Positions 5,774 to 13,320 of a stretch of DNA of 15,293 nucleotides are shown piece by piece. The stretch's first letter is position 1. The number at the start of each line of letters is the position of its first letter. The position numbers were made by a program, and so were the translations under genes. The stretch spans positions 300 to 15,592 of the forward strand of contig MSXN01000028.1 of assembly GCA_002083555.1 (NCBI GenBank), written 5' to 3'. The notes beneath the pieces were generated by a model, which saw only the letters and a list, made by a program, of their open reading frames with translations, made no database searches and was not told where the DNA came from. The stretch comes from Nitrospira sp. ST-bin5. Its GTDB lineage: Bacteria > Nitrospirota > Nitrospiria > Nitrospirales > Nitrospiraceae.

Positions 5774-7222
5774 TCACGACGGTTGCAGTGCGCAGGGGAC
5801 CATGATGGCATCTTTCATCCCGTGGATGATTTTCTTTTCCGCCGAGCAGATGGTGGCCAGTATCCCGGCCAATTCGGCTTTGCCATCCGCTACAAAATAA
5901 TAGGGAGACAGGCGCGCGCGGCCGTTCATCCGTACCAGTTGGTTGGCCGCCGGATCCCAGTAGTCGAGCTCGTAGATGCGGCCCTTGTGGAATTCCTGAA
6001 GGATGTAGGGCGTCGTCGGAAACGACGCGAGGGCCTGATCGATTGCGGCGGCCCATTCGGCTTGCGGAAGATCATGTCCGACTGACACGCCCCGGCTGCC
6101 CCAGGCCAGCTCGGAGAATCCCGACGGCTTGATCACGTAATGCCGTTCTTTTTGTGTGGCGGCGGCGAGATCCCGCCAATTGGTGACGGCGCGATCGCCC
6201 ATGCGCAATCCGGGAATCGTCGCGGAGGGTGGGATCGGCGCCGGGTCGAGAAGCCAGGTGCGCGGCATGATGGTGGTCAGGTCCAGCAGGGTGGCTTCGC
6301 CGAGTTCCTTTTCCCAGAATGGTCTGAGTACCGGGTGGTGCAGGAGGGCGAAGGCCGACTTTTCCTCCAGGGCCGGTTTGTAGGGCGGGGTGACCGCCAC
6401 CAACTCTTTTTTTGCAGCGTACTGGATCAACTCGGCTTTCGGGATGTTCAAGAGATCGAACAGTTCATAAAAACGATAGACGATGGCGATCGGCTCCTCA
6501 CCGGCCTCCATCCGAAGTCGTAAGCCCTCTTCGGTGAATCGGACCTCCCGCGGCTCGACGCAGTAGGCAGGCAGGCCCTGTTCCCGGAGCCGGGCGGCCA
6601 GCCAGGTCATTTCCGGCCGGTATTCTTTGGCCTCTTCCGAAGCAACGATGGCGATGCAGCCGGTCCGTTCGCGCTGAATCGCTTTCAGCATGGCGGCGAA
6701 TCCCCGTACCATGCCGTCTCGACCACCGATGAGCGGCAGGGGCCGGTCGTCGAGCCCGCTATAGATGGAGGACAGGCAGGCGGTCAGGCCGATCCCGCCG
6801 GGGACTGAGTCCAGTTCGGTGATGACCATGCCGTCTTGGGTCGGAATCACGTCCGGCCGAATCACAGCCGGCAGCTCATCCCGAAAGCGCTTCATCCGGC
6901 TATAGGCAATCAAGGATTCGGGTTTGCCCTGGTCGAGATACTGCGCGACCCATTTCGGTTGGGTCCCCTTTGCGCTGTCGAGGTAGAGGCGGTTGAGAGC
7001 CCGATAGAAGGTCAGGAGTTGAGGCCCCAACTTGGTGAAGAAGCTGATCTGTTCCGATGAAAGAAACAGCGGACAGGGGCTGACTCGCCAGGAATTCGTC
7101 GCGTGCGGCGCGGTATCGGAGGCAAACAGGCCGGCCGCTTCCAACTGCGTGCGTATGTCCGCACAGCGGCGGATGGCGAGGTCCGGCGCCAGGGACGAAC
7201 AGGGTGACGGTATCTGGGCCAA
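5774..7222 (-). CDS. ATP-grasp-like ligase of unknown substrate
   Basis: A 482-residue protein that I cannot place in a named family. The last third looks like an ATP-grasp nucleotide-binding unit. HYVIKPSGFSELAWGSRGVSVG has Lys365 followed by a Ser/Gly-rich flexible loop. YILQEFHKGRIYELDYWDP resembles the strand that contacts adenine and metal, and RMNGRARLSPYYFV follows. The first two thirds (for example SLIAYSRMKRFRDELPAVIRPDVI, TELDSVPGGIGLTACLSSIYSG and IVYRFYELFDLLNIPKAEL) would supply the acceptor domain. Together this recalls glutathionylspermidine-synthase or peptide-ligase-like enzymes. The start is chosen as TTG at 7222, because AAGGA lies eight bases before it. An upstream GTG at 7291 stays in frame but has no ribosome binding site. 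It heads the eight-gene minus-strand run. Confidence 0.75.
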   Translation of the reverse strand: MAQIPSPCSSLAPDLAIRRCADIRTQLEAAGLFASDTAPHATNSWRVSPCPLFLSSEQISFFTKLGPQLLTFYRALNRLYLDSAKGTQPKWVAQYLDQGKPESLIAYSRMKRFRDELPAVIRPDVIPTQDGMVITELDSVPGGIGLTACLSSIYSGLDDRPLPLIGGRDGMVRGFAAMLKAIQRERTGCIAIVASEEAKEYRPEMTWLAARLREQGLPAYCVEPREVRFTEEGLRLRMEAGEEPIAIVYRFYELFDLLNIPKAELIQYAAKKELVAVTPPYKPALEEKSAFALLHHPVLRPFWEKELGEATLLDLTTIMPRTWLLDPAPIPPSATIPGLRMGDRAVTNWRDLAAATQKERHYVIKPSGFSELAWGSRGVSVGHDLPQAEWAAAIDQALASFPTTPYILQEFHKGRIYELDYWDPAANQLVRMNGRARLSPYYFVADGKAELAGILATICSAEKKIIHGMKDAIMVPCALQPS

Positions 7223-7230
7223 AGGACTAT

Positions 7231-7235
7231 TCCTT
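7231..7235 (-). promoter_or_regulatory. Ribosome binding site deciding the TTG start at 7222
   Basis: AAGGA on the minus strand, with eight bases to the TTG. The upstream in-frame GTG at 7291 follows a C-rich stretch with no purine-rich site. This favours the shorter, 482-residue protein. Confidence 0.55.
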
Positions 7236-7280
7236 AGTGGGGTGTTGTGCGAACTCAGGATGTCAAGGACGTGCGCAGTC

Positions 7281-7309
7281 GATGCTACCACGGGGGGCAG
7301 GGGCGGACA
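7281..7309 (-). repeat. Leader motif shared with 5381-5409
   Basis: Second copy of the 29-base motif, 24 of 29 positions identical to that before the aminomutase gene. Here it lies about 60 bases upstream of the TTG start and reads CPPLPPVV in the frame of the ATP-grasp-like gene. The same relative position before two genes of one operon argues for a leader function or a dispersed small repeat. Confidence 0.5.
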
Positions 7310-7409
7310 AGGGGGCGTTCGTCCTGCTGGCCGTTCGTTGCCTGTGCGATAGATCGCTGCAGAGGGGGATTCTGAGGGGGTATGGAATGTGCGGTCGAGT
7401 GATCGTTCC

Positions 7410-7438
7410 TTGCTCGATGGGCGAGCCCATCGTATTAT
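7410..7438 (+). promoter_or_regulatory. Likely sigma-70-type promoter for the YkgJ-DUF2156/kinase operon
   Basis: A -35 box TTGCTC (7410-7415) and a -10 box TATTAT (7433-7438) are separated by exactly 17 bases. Transcription should begin near 7445, only about five bases before the ATG at 7450. The message would then be nearly leaderless, or else the true start is further downstream. Confidence 0.5.
7415..7432. promoter_or_regulatory. Perfect dyad in the promoter spacer, possible operator
   Basis: CGATGGGCGAGCCCATCG is a perfect palindrome with 8-base arms around a central GA. It fills the space between the -35 and -10 boxes. A regulator bound here would sit in the core promoter. GATGGGC recurs at 7439-7445. 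It is not followed by a T-run, so a terminator is unlikely. Confidence 0.45.
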
Positions 7439-7449
7439 GATGGGCCGTC

Positions 7450-8949
7450 ATGGCGTTTAATCAGCTGGAGTCCAATTCGCGAGTGACCCTGTCCGATCCA
7501 CTGCCACAATTCGTTCCTGGTTCCGTATGTGTGCAATGCGATGTCTGTTGCCGGTTTCCTGAATCGGACAGTTTTCTTCGCCCCTACTTTACGCGGGATG
7601 AAATCGGGTCTGCGGTGGCGCAGGGACTGTCGCCCGCGTTGTTTGCTGATCCCGTCGGATCTCAAATTGCGCTCGTCAAAGATGCTGAGAGCGAAGGGTA
7701 TCTGTGTCCAGCTTTCGATCCCGCAACCTCACGCTGTGGCATCTATGACCACCGGCCGCTCGATTGCCAGCTTTATCCGTTGGCGTTGATGTGGAACGAA
7801 GCCGGTACCGAGGTCGAGCTCGGGTGGGATACCAAGTGCCCCTTCATGCGGGAGGCGGTTCCCGGAGAGATTCGCCAGCATGCCGGGCTGGTCCAGGCGC
7901 TCCTTCGGCAGGAAACCACGCTCCGGCTTCTTGCGAGCAATCTTCGTTTAATCGGTCGCTTTCAAGAGGATGTGGTCGTGCTCGCCTCGTTGCCGGAGGT
8001 GACGGCCCGCGTGCATCTCCATCGGCCGGACCGGCGTCTCCGCCCGCTTCTGCTGGAGGATGCGCTCCGGATGACGCAGGCGTTGGAGCGGTCCGAATGC
8101 CTGGGCCATGAGGCACTAGCGGCCTACGCGTTTGTGTATCACTATATATGGGCCACGACACTGCCCTATTGGTGGATGGAGCGGGAGGGTGTATTCTTCC
8201 TGTTCGCCCATTCTCCCGATGGATGGTTTATGCCGCTGCCCCCGATTGGGACGAAACCCCTTGAAGCATCGGTGGGGGAGGGGTTAGCCGATTTGCATCG
8301 ATGGAACAATGGTTCTCCAGTCAGCCGGATAGAGAATGTCACGGATCATCAGAAGGCGCGTCTCGCCGGCAGTACGTTGCAATGGGCGGAGAAGTCTCCG
8401 GACTATCTGTACCGCACCGACTCGCTGATGCAGCTCGCCGGAGATTCCTATAAATCGCAACGGGCGCTCTGCAATCGGGTTGAACGAACTGCGTCGGTGA
8501 CACTTCGCCCGTACACGGTGGCCGATCAGCCCGCGTGCCGTAACCTGTTCCGTCGATGGGTCTTGCAGAAGCGAGAGGGAACGCTGGATACAATGGGACG
8601 CTATCTCTTAGAGGATGCCGAAGCGGCCCATGCACTGATCTGGGCGCTGGGTGATCAGCTGGGGCTTGCCGGCAGCGTGGCCTGTACGGAGGATCAGGTG
8701 GTGGGGTATACGTTTGGCTACCGGCTTGCGCCCGAGACGTTCGCGGTGCTGGTCGAAGTCGCCGACCGATCTGTGCCCGGTCTGGCGCAGTATCTGTTTC
8801 GCGAGACCTGTCGCGCCGCGCACCACGGCGGCGCCGAGTATATCAATGCCATGGACGATGCCGGTCTTCCCGGTCTCCGAGCCGCCAAGCAGGCGTATCA
8901 TCCCGTGGCCATGATCAAGAGTTGGATTGCGAGTCCGCTGCAGCCATGA
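7450..8949 (+). CDS. YkgJ-type cysteine-cluster domain fused to DUF2156 acyltransferase-like domain
   Basis: This 499-residue protein has two parts. The N-terminal 110 residues are a YkgJ-family zinc/iron-chelating cluster: Cys27, Cys30, Cys33, Cys34, then Cys86, Cys96 and Cys106 in YLCPAFDP, CGIYD and RPLDCQLYP. The rest, from about residue 230, resembles DUF2156, the GNAT-like domain of lysylphosphatidylglycerol synthases. It includes SPDYLYRTDSLMQLAGDSYKSQR (near residue 316) and VGYTFGYRLAPETFAVLVEVAD, and ends in YHPVAMIKSW. YkgJ proteins usually stand alone, so the fusion is notable. It may be a metal- or redox-dependent acyl or aminoacyl transferase. The ATG at 7450 has little ribosome binding site, and GTG at 7483 after GGAG is an alternative. 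Its stop overlaps the kinase start as ATGA. Confidence 0.88.
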   Translation: MAFNQLESNSRVTLSDPLPQFVPGSVCVQCDVCCRFPESDSFLRPYFTRDEIGSAVAQGLSPALFADPVGSQIALVKDAESEGYLCPAFDPATSRCGIYDHRPLDCQLYPLALMWNEAGTEVELGWDTKCPFMREAVPGEIRQHAGLVQALLRQETTLRLLASNLRLIGRFQEDVVVLASLPEVTARVHLHRPDRRLRPLLLEDALRMTQALERSECLGHEALAAYAFVYHYIWATTLPYWWMEREGVFFLFAHSPDGWFMPLPPIGTKPLEASVGEGLADLHRWNNGSPVSRIENVTDHQKARLAGSTLQWAEKSPDYLYRTDSLMQLAGDSYKSQRALCNRVERTASVTLRPYTVADQPACRNLFRRWVLQKREGTLDTMGRYLLEDAEAAHALIWALGDQLGLAGSVACTEDQVVGYTFGYRLAPETFAVLVEVADRSVPGLAQYLFRETCRAAHHGGAEYINAMDDAGLPGLRAAKQAYHPVAMIKSWIASPLQP

Positions 8950-11900
8950 GCTTTCCTGTCGCCTCACCACTTGCGCGTTCCTCACGCCGTTACGGGTGGC
9001 TTCCGTTTCTGATCGTCTTGGTCACGATCCTCGCGGTTGGCATCGGGGCGGTGCTGCTCCGGTATGTCGAACGGCGACTAGTCTGGGCCTCGGGTGAACA
9101 GTTGACGCTCGCGGCGGCGGAAGTGTCGGACAAGTTGGACCGGTTGTTGTTTGAGCGCTATGGCGATGTGCACATGCTGGCTCGTGCCTTCGCGCTTCGA
9201 TCATCGGATCGACAGTATCTGGTCAGCTATCTCACGTGGGTAAGGACAGCCTATGCGCCGATGTATCACTGGCTAGGGGTCACGAATCAGCAAGGAGTGA
9301 TGATTGCGGCCACCGAGTCGTCTCTCATCGGACAGGATTACAGCCAGAGCGCATGGTTTCGGAGTGCCCATGAGACCAGGCAGGCGGTCGTCGGAGATGT
9401 TGGGAGCCATGAGGCCGATCAGGGAATAGAAACGGTGGCCTTCACGGTTCCCATTCTGGATGCCGAGGGGACGTTTCTGGGGGTGGTCACGACGCGGGTG
9501 GCGGTGCCGGTGTTGGAAGATGTGACGACACGGACGATCCGGTCGCTGCAACGCCGGGAAGGGTTCGGTGGGGCGATTGAGTATCAGATGCTCGCGAAGT
9601 CCGGCGAGGTCTTCGTCGACTCGAAGGTTCCGCTACAAGAAAAGATCAATCTGCTTGAACTGGGGCTGCCCTCAGTACAGCTGAGTCAAGCGGGGGAGCC
9701 GGGCTATGTGATCGAGGAGCATCTCCGTCGGCATGTGCAAGTGGTGACGGGCTACGCGGTGACGAAGGGCTATGGAGAATTTCCCGGTCTGGGCTGGACG
9801 GTGCTGGTGCGGATCGATCGTGACGCGATTCTGGCGCCGATACGCTCCGTCGTGCTCTGGAAGGTCGGCGGTGCGGCGCTGGTCATCTGGTTCCCGCTCC
9901 TGGCGTTGCTGTTGTGGTCGACCGTGCGGCTGCGGGCGGAGTATCGCCAAGCCCAACAGGAGAGCGCCTGGGCGCGTGCCGCTGAAGCCGCCTTGCTCCA
10001 GAGTCAGGAGCGCAATCGCGCCATTGTCGATACCGCGCTCGACGGAGTGATCACCATCGATGCGGCGGGCGTTATCACCGATTGGAATGCCCAGGCGACG
10101 GCGATTTTCGGCTGGTCTCGCGACGAAGTGCTGGGGCAGATTTTGTCGGAGACGGTCATTCCCGAACGCGACCGCGAGGCGCATAACCACGGGCTGCGGG
10201 AGTTTCTCCGGACCGGCGTCGGGCCGGTGCTCAATCGCCGGATCGAGATCACGGCACGGCATCATGATGGCCGGGAGTTCCCGGTGGAATTGTCCGTATC
10301 TCCGGCCCGGATCGGTGAAGCCTATATTTTTAGCGCATTTGTGCGTGATATCACCGATCGGCGGAAGGCCGAGCGGCGGTTGGCGTCGCAATACGCGGTG
10401 ACTCGGGTCTTGTCCGAGTCCTCAACACTGGAAGAAGCCGTTCCGAAAATCGTTCAAGCCGTCGGCGAAAGCCTGGAGTGGGATCTTGGCGTCTTCTGGC
10501 GGTTTGATAGGCAGACCGGTGTGCTTCGCTGCTTGGATCAATGGCAGGCTCCGACATTCCAGGGCGATGCGTTTGCCTTGGCGGCGTGGCATCAGTCGTT
10601 TGCGTCAGGGGAAGGGTTGCCGGGGCGGATCTGGGCGAGCGGTCAGCCTTGTTGGATTGCGGATGTGGCGCTCGACCCTCAGTTTCTTCGGGCCGATGTG
10701 GCGGCGCAGGTCGGGTTGCACGGAGGGTTCGGGTTCCCGATTCGCGTCGCCGGCGAGATCGAGGGCGTGATCGAGTTCTTCAGCCGGTATGTGCGGGAAC
10801 CGGATGACGAGCTGCTGAAAATGGTCACGGATATCGGACTTAAGATCGGCCAGTTCGGCGAGCGCACCAAGGCGGAAGACGCGCTGCAACAGACCGAGGC
10901 GCAACTCAGGCAATCGCAGAAGATGGAAGCGGTGGGACGACTCGCCGGCGGCGTCGCGCATGACTTCAACAATCTGCTGACGGTGATTCGGGGGTATAGC
11001 GAATTGATCTTGGGTCGTCTGGCAGCCAGCGATCCGGCCAAGCGTGAAATGGAAGAGGTCAAAAAAGCCGCGGATCGTGCGGCCGGTCTGACGAGTCAAC
11101 TGCTGGCGTTCAGCCGCCGCCAGTTTGTTGCGACGAAAGTTGTCGATCTGAACGCGATCGTCACGAATATGGACGGGATGCTGCGGCGTCTGTTGGGCGA
11201 GGATATCATTGAGCTCTGTTCAGAACTTGATCAGAGCTTAGGGGCCATCAAGGCTGATCCGGGACAGATCGAACAAATTGTGATGAATCTGGCGGTGAAT
11301 GCCCGCGATGCGATGCCGACCGGAGGCCGTTTGACTGTCGAAACGCGAAACGTGTCGATTGGCAAGGGCCCACGCCGGGAGACGATGCCGCTGGAACCTG
11401 GCGACTATGTGTTCCTGGCCGTCAAGGATACCGGGCAGGGAATGAGTGAGGAGACGCAGTCGCACCTCTTCGAACCTTTTTTCACCACGAAGGCGAAGGG
11501 CAAAGGCACCGGATTGGGCTTGTCGACGGTCTATGGCATTGTGAAACAAAGCGGCGGTACGATCGGAGTCGAGAGCAAGATCGATAAAGGAACGACGTTT
11601 AAGATTTTCTTCCCGCGAGTGGATGGGACGGCTCAGACCGGCCAAGCTGCGCCAGCAAATGCCGATCGCGTGCATGGGCGCGAGACGATTCTCCTTGTCG
11701 AGGATGAACCGGCGGTGAGGGGGTTGGTCCATGAGACGTTGCGGCTGCATGGCTATACGGTGCTCGAGGCCCGCCACGGCATCGAAGCCCTGCTGACCGG
11801 CACCCGGCATCTCGGCCCGATTCATCTCTTGCTGACCGATGTCGTGATGCCGCAGATGAGCGGGCCGGAAGTGGCTGAAAAACTCACGTCGGTCCGGCCG

Positions 11901-12056
11901 GAAATCAAAGTGCTGTATATGTCGGGGTACCCCGATCATCCGGTATTTGCGCAAGGCGGAATCAAGCGGGACACTGCGTTTCTTCAGAAGCCGTTTACGC
12001 CGAACGTGTTGGTTCAGAAGGTCCGCGAAGTGTTAGACGGTGTCAAAGTCGCCTAG
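8946..12056 (+). CDS. Membrane-bound hybrid histidine kinase (dCache-PAS-GAF-HisKA-HATPase-REC)
   Basis: A 1036-residue sensor kinase. Membrane helices at about residues 17-39 and 303-325 enclose a roughly 260-residue extracytoplasmic region that looks like a dCache sensor. A PAS domain follows (about 357-478, RNRAIVDTALDGVITIDAAG), then a GAF domain (about 480-645). The dimerisation helix has phospho-acceptor His672 in GGVAHDFNN. The ATPase domain shows NLAVNARDAM, DTGQGM and KGKGTGLGLS. The C-terminal receiver has acidic residues Glu919-Asp920, phospho-acceptor Asp965 in LLLTDVVMP and Lys1015. HDFNN-type kinases with an attached receiver often signal through a further phosphotransfer step, and no separate regulator is adjacent. 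The ATG at 8946 overlaps the previous stop by four bases, coupling it to the YkgJ-DUF2156 protein. The input signal is unknown. Confidence 0.95.
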   Translation: MSFPVASPLARSSRRYGWLPFLIVLVTILAVGIGAVLLRYVERRLVWASGEQLTLAAAEVSDKLDRLLFERYGDVHMLARAFALRSSDRQYLVSYLTWVRTAYAPMYHWLGVTNQQGVMIAATESSLIGQDYSQSAWFRSAHETRQAVVGDVGSHEADQGIETVAFTVPILDAEGTFLGVVTTRVAVPVLEDVTTRTIRSLQRREGFGGAIEYQMLAKSGEVFVDSKVPLQEKINLLELGLPSVQLSQAGEPGYVIEEHLRRHVQVVTGYAVTKGYGEFPGLGWTVLVRIDRDAILAPIRSVVLWKVGGAALVIWFPLLALLLWSTVRLRAEYRQAQQESAWARAAEAALLQSQERNRAIVDTALDGVITIDAAGVITDWNAQATAIFGWSRDEVLGQILSETVIPERDREAHNHGLREFLRTGVGPVLNRRIEITARHHDGREFPVELSVSPARIGEAYIFSAFVRDITDRRKAERRLASQYAVTRVLSESSTLEEAVPKIVQAVGESLEWDLGVFWRFDRQTGVLRCLDQWQAPTFQGDAFALAAWHQSFASGEGLPGRIWASGQPCWIADVALDPQFLRADVAAQVGLHGGFGFPIRVAGEIEGVIEFFSRYVREPDDELLKMVTDIGLKIGQFGERTKAEDALQQTEAQLRQSQKMEAVGRLAGGVAHDFNNLLTVIRGYSELILGRLAASDPAKREMEEVKKAADRAAGLTSQLLAFSRRQFVATKVVDLNAIVTNMDGMLRRLLGEDIIELCSELDQSLGAIKADPGQIEQIVMNLAVNARDAMPTGGRLTVETRNVSIGKGPRRETMPLEPGDYVFLAVKDTGQGMSEETQSHLFEPFFTTKAKGKGTGLGLSTVYGIVKQSGGTIGVESKIDKGTTFKIFFPRVDGTAQTGQAAPANADRVHGRETILLVEDEPAVRGLVHETLRLHGYTVLEARHGIEALLTGTRHLGPIHLLLTDVVMPQMSGPEVAEKLTSVRPEIKVLYMSGYPDHPVFAQGGIKRDTAFLQKPFTPNVLVQKVREVLDGVKVA

Positions 12057-12058
12057 CC

Positions 12059-12081
12059 GGACTCGCTGTTCGCGCGGCGGG
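12059..12081 (+). repeat. Possible degenerate left half of the foldback element
   Basis: Two bases after the kinase stop, GACTCGCTGTTCGCGC resembles the left core half TTGCTCGCTGTCCGCGCACG of the full element at 13783-13802: CTCGCTGT-CGCGC agrees at all but one position. No right half or arms follow, so this is weak. It shares the same placement just after a stop codon. Confidence 0.25.
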
Positions 12082-12153
12082 TGGCTGGCTTGATCTTCCC
12101 CCTCGGTTCCGTTTATCGTGCCCCAAAATACTTCACAGTAGGATGGATCAGCT

Positions 12154-12972
12154 ATGAGTCAGCCAGGACGCGAACTCGATATTCAGGCTTTTCGCATTGA
12201 CCGGGAACCGTTCTATGCGGAAGTGCGTGGCGAAGTCGGTTTGTTCACGATTGCCGCCAAGAGCAAAATGCCGGTGATGCTGAAGGGGCCGACCGGATGC
12301 GGGAAGACCCGCTTTGTGCAGCACATGGCGCACAAGCTGAGCCGGCCGTTGATTACGGTCGCCTGCCACGAAGACCTGACGGCGTCCGACCTGGTCGGGC
12401 GTTATTTGTTGAAGGGGCAGGAAACGGTGTGGGTGGACGGCCCGTTGACGGTCGGCGTGAAGCATGGCGCGATTGTGTATCTGGATGAAGTGGTTGAAGC
12501 GCGGAAAGACACTACCGTGATCATCCATCCGCTCAGCGATGATAGACGAGTGTTGCCGATCGAGAAAAAGGGCCAGATCATTGAGGCGGCCGAGGATTTT
12601 ATGCTCGTGATCTCCTACAACCCCGGTTATCAAAGCGTGCTCAAGGATTTGAAGCAGAGCACCAAGCAGCGGTTCATGGCGATCGAGTTCGACTATCCCT
12701 CGGCGGCCATTGAGACCACCGTGGTCGAGCGTGAAGCCGGGGTGAGCCGTGAGATCGCCGAGAAGCTGGTGAAGCTCGGCGGGAAAGTCCGTAACCTCAA
12801 GAACCATGGATTGGAAGAGGGCGTGAGCACACGGTTGCTCATCTATGCCGGAACGTTGATCAAGCAGGGCGTCACACCCGAGCAGGCTTGCGATGTCGCC
12901 ATTGCCCGCCCTATCACTGACGACGGGGATATGCAGCGCAGCATTCATGAACTGGTCAAAGCCATTTTCTAG
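12154..12972 (+). CDS. CbbQ/NirQ/NorQ-type AAA+ ATPase (MoxR class)
   Basis: A 272-residue AAA+ ATPase of the CbbQ/NirQ/NorQ group. These use ATP hydrolysis with a von Willebrand A-domain partner (CbbO or NorD) to insert metal or remodel enzymes such as RuBisCO or nitric oxide reductase. Walker A is GPTGCGKT at residues 45-52 and Walker B is AIVYLDEV. Sensor 1 lies in LVISYNPGYQ, and STKQRFMAIEFDYP follows as usual for the family. The length is typical. A weak promoter-like pair (TTGATC at 12090, TTTATC at 12112) precedes it, and AGGATGG lies a short distance before the ATG. No VWA partner, RuBisCO or nitric oxide reductase gene is visible; the next gene is DUF167. Its client is therefore unknown. 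Confidence 0.9.
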   Translation: MSQPGRELDIQAFRIDREPFYAEVRGEVGLFTIAAKSKMPVMLKGPTGCGKTRFVQHMAHKLSRPLITVACHEDLTASDLVGRYLLKGQETVWVDGPLTVGVKHGAIVYLDEVVEARKDTTVIIHPLSDDRRVLPIEKKGQIIEAAEDFMLVISYNPGYQSVLKDLKQSTKQRFMAIEFDYPSAAIETTVVEREAGVSREIAEKLVKLGGKVRNLKNHGLEEGVSTRLLIYAGTLIKQGVTPEQACDVAIARPITDDGDMQRSIHELVKAIF

Positions 12973-12999
12973 TCCACGCCGTCACGATTTCATACGCGC

Positions 13000-13320
13000 A
13001 TGACTCATCCGATCGTGCAGGATACCAAGGGTGGCGCGATCATCACGATTCAGGTCCAACCTAAGGCGTCGAAGTCCGAGTGTGTCGGTCTGCATGGTGA
13101 TGCCCTCAAGATTCGTGTCGCGGCCCCTCCGATTGATGGCAGGGCGAACGAGGCCTTGCTTGCGTTCCTTGCAAAGCAGCTCAATGTGCCTCCGTCCGCG
13201 CTGGTGATTCATGCCGGGGCCGGAGGGCGGCACAAACGGGTGCTGTGCACAACGCTGAACGCGGCGGATGTGCTGGCACGATTGGGCCTGACCGCAGGGG
13301 AAGGATCGGTGTCCTCATGA
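13000..13320 (+). CDS. DUF167/UPF0235 (YggU-like) family protein
   Basis: A 106-residue protein of the small conserved DUF167 family. The signature stretches are ITIQVQPKASKSECVGLHGDALKIRV, APPIDGRANEALLAFLA and VIHAGAGGRHKRVL, which cover the whole family fold. The biochemical role of the family is not established. It is cytoplasmic, with no signal peptide. The ATG at 13000 is 27 bases after the ATPase stop and has no strong ribosome binding site. Its TGA stop overlaps the start of the next gene as ATGA, so the ATPase, this gene and the first glycine-zipper gene are probably one transcript. Confidence 0.9.
   Translation: MTHPIVQDTKGGAIITIQVQPKASKSECVGLHGDALKIRVAAPPIDGRANEALLAFLAKQLNVPPSALVIHAGAGGRHKRVLCTTLNAADVLARLGLTAGEGSVSS

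Noticed and set aside
7261..7266. TTGACA on the minus strand before the ATP-grasp-like gene, a perfect -35 hexamer
   Set aside because: No -10 box follows at 16-18 bases, and a start from it would remove the ribosome binding site at 7231-7235.
7415..7432. Rho-independent terminator at the perfect dyad
   Set aside because: No T-run follows on either strand, the loop is only two bases, and it fits exactly between promoter boxes.
12148..12948. A 266-codon open frame antisense to the CbbQ/NirQ-type ATPase gene
   Set aside because: It mirrors a gene with intact Walker motifs, and the product shows no recognisable domain.
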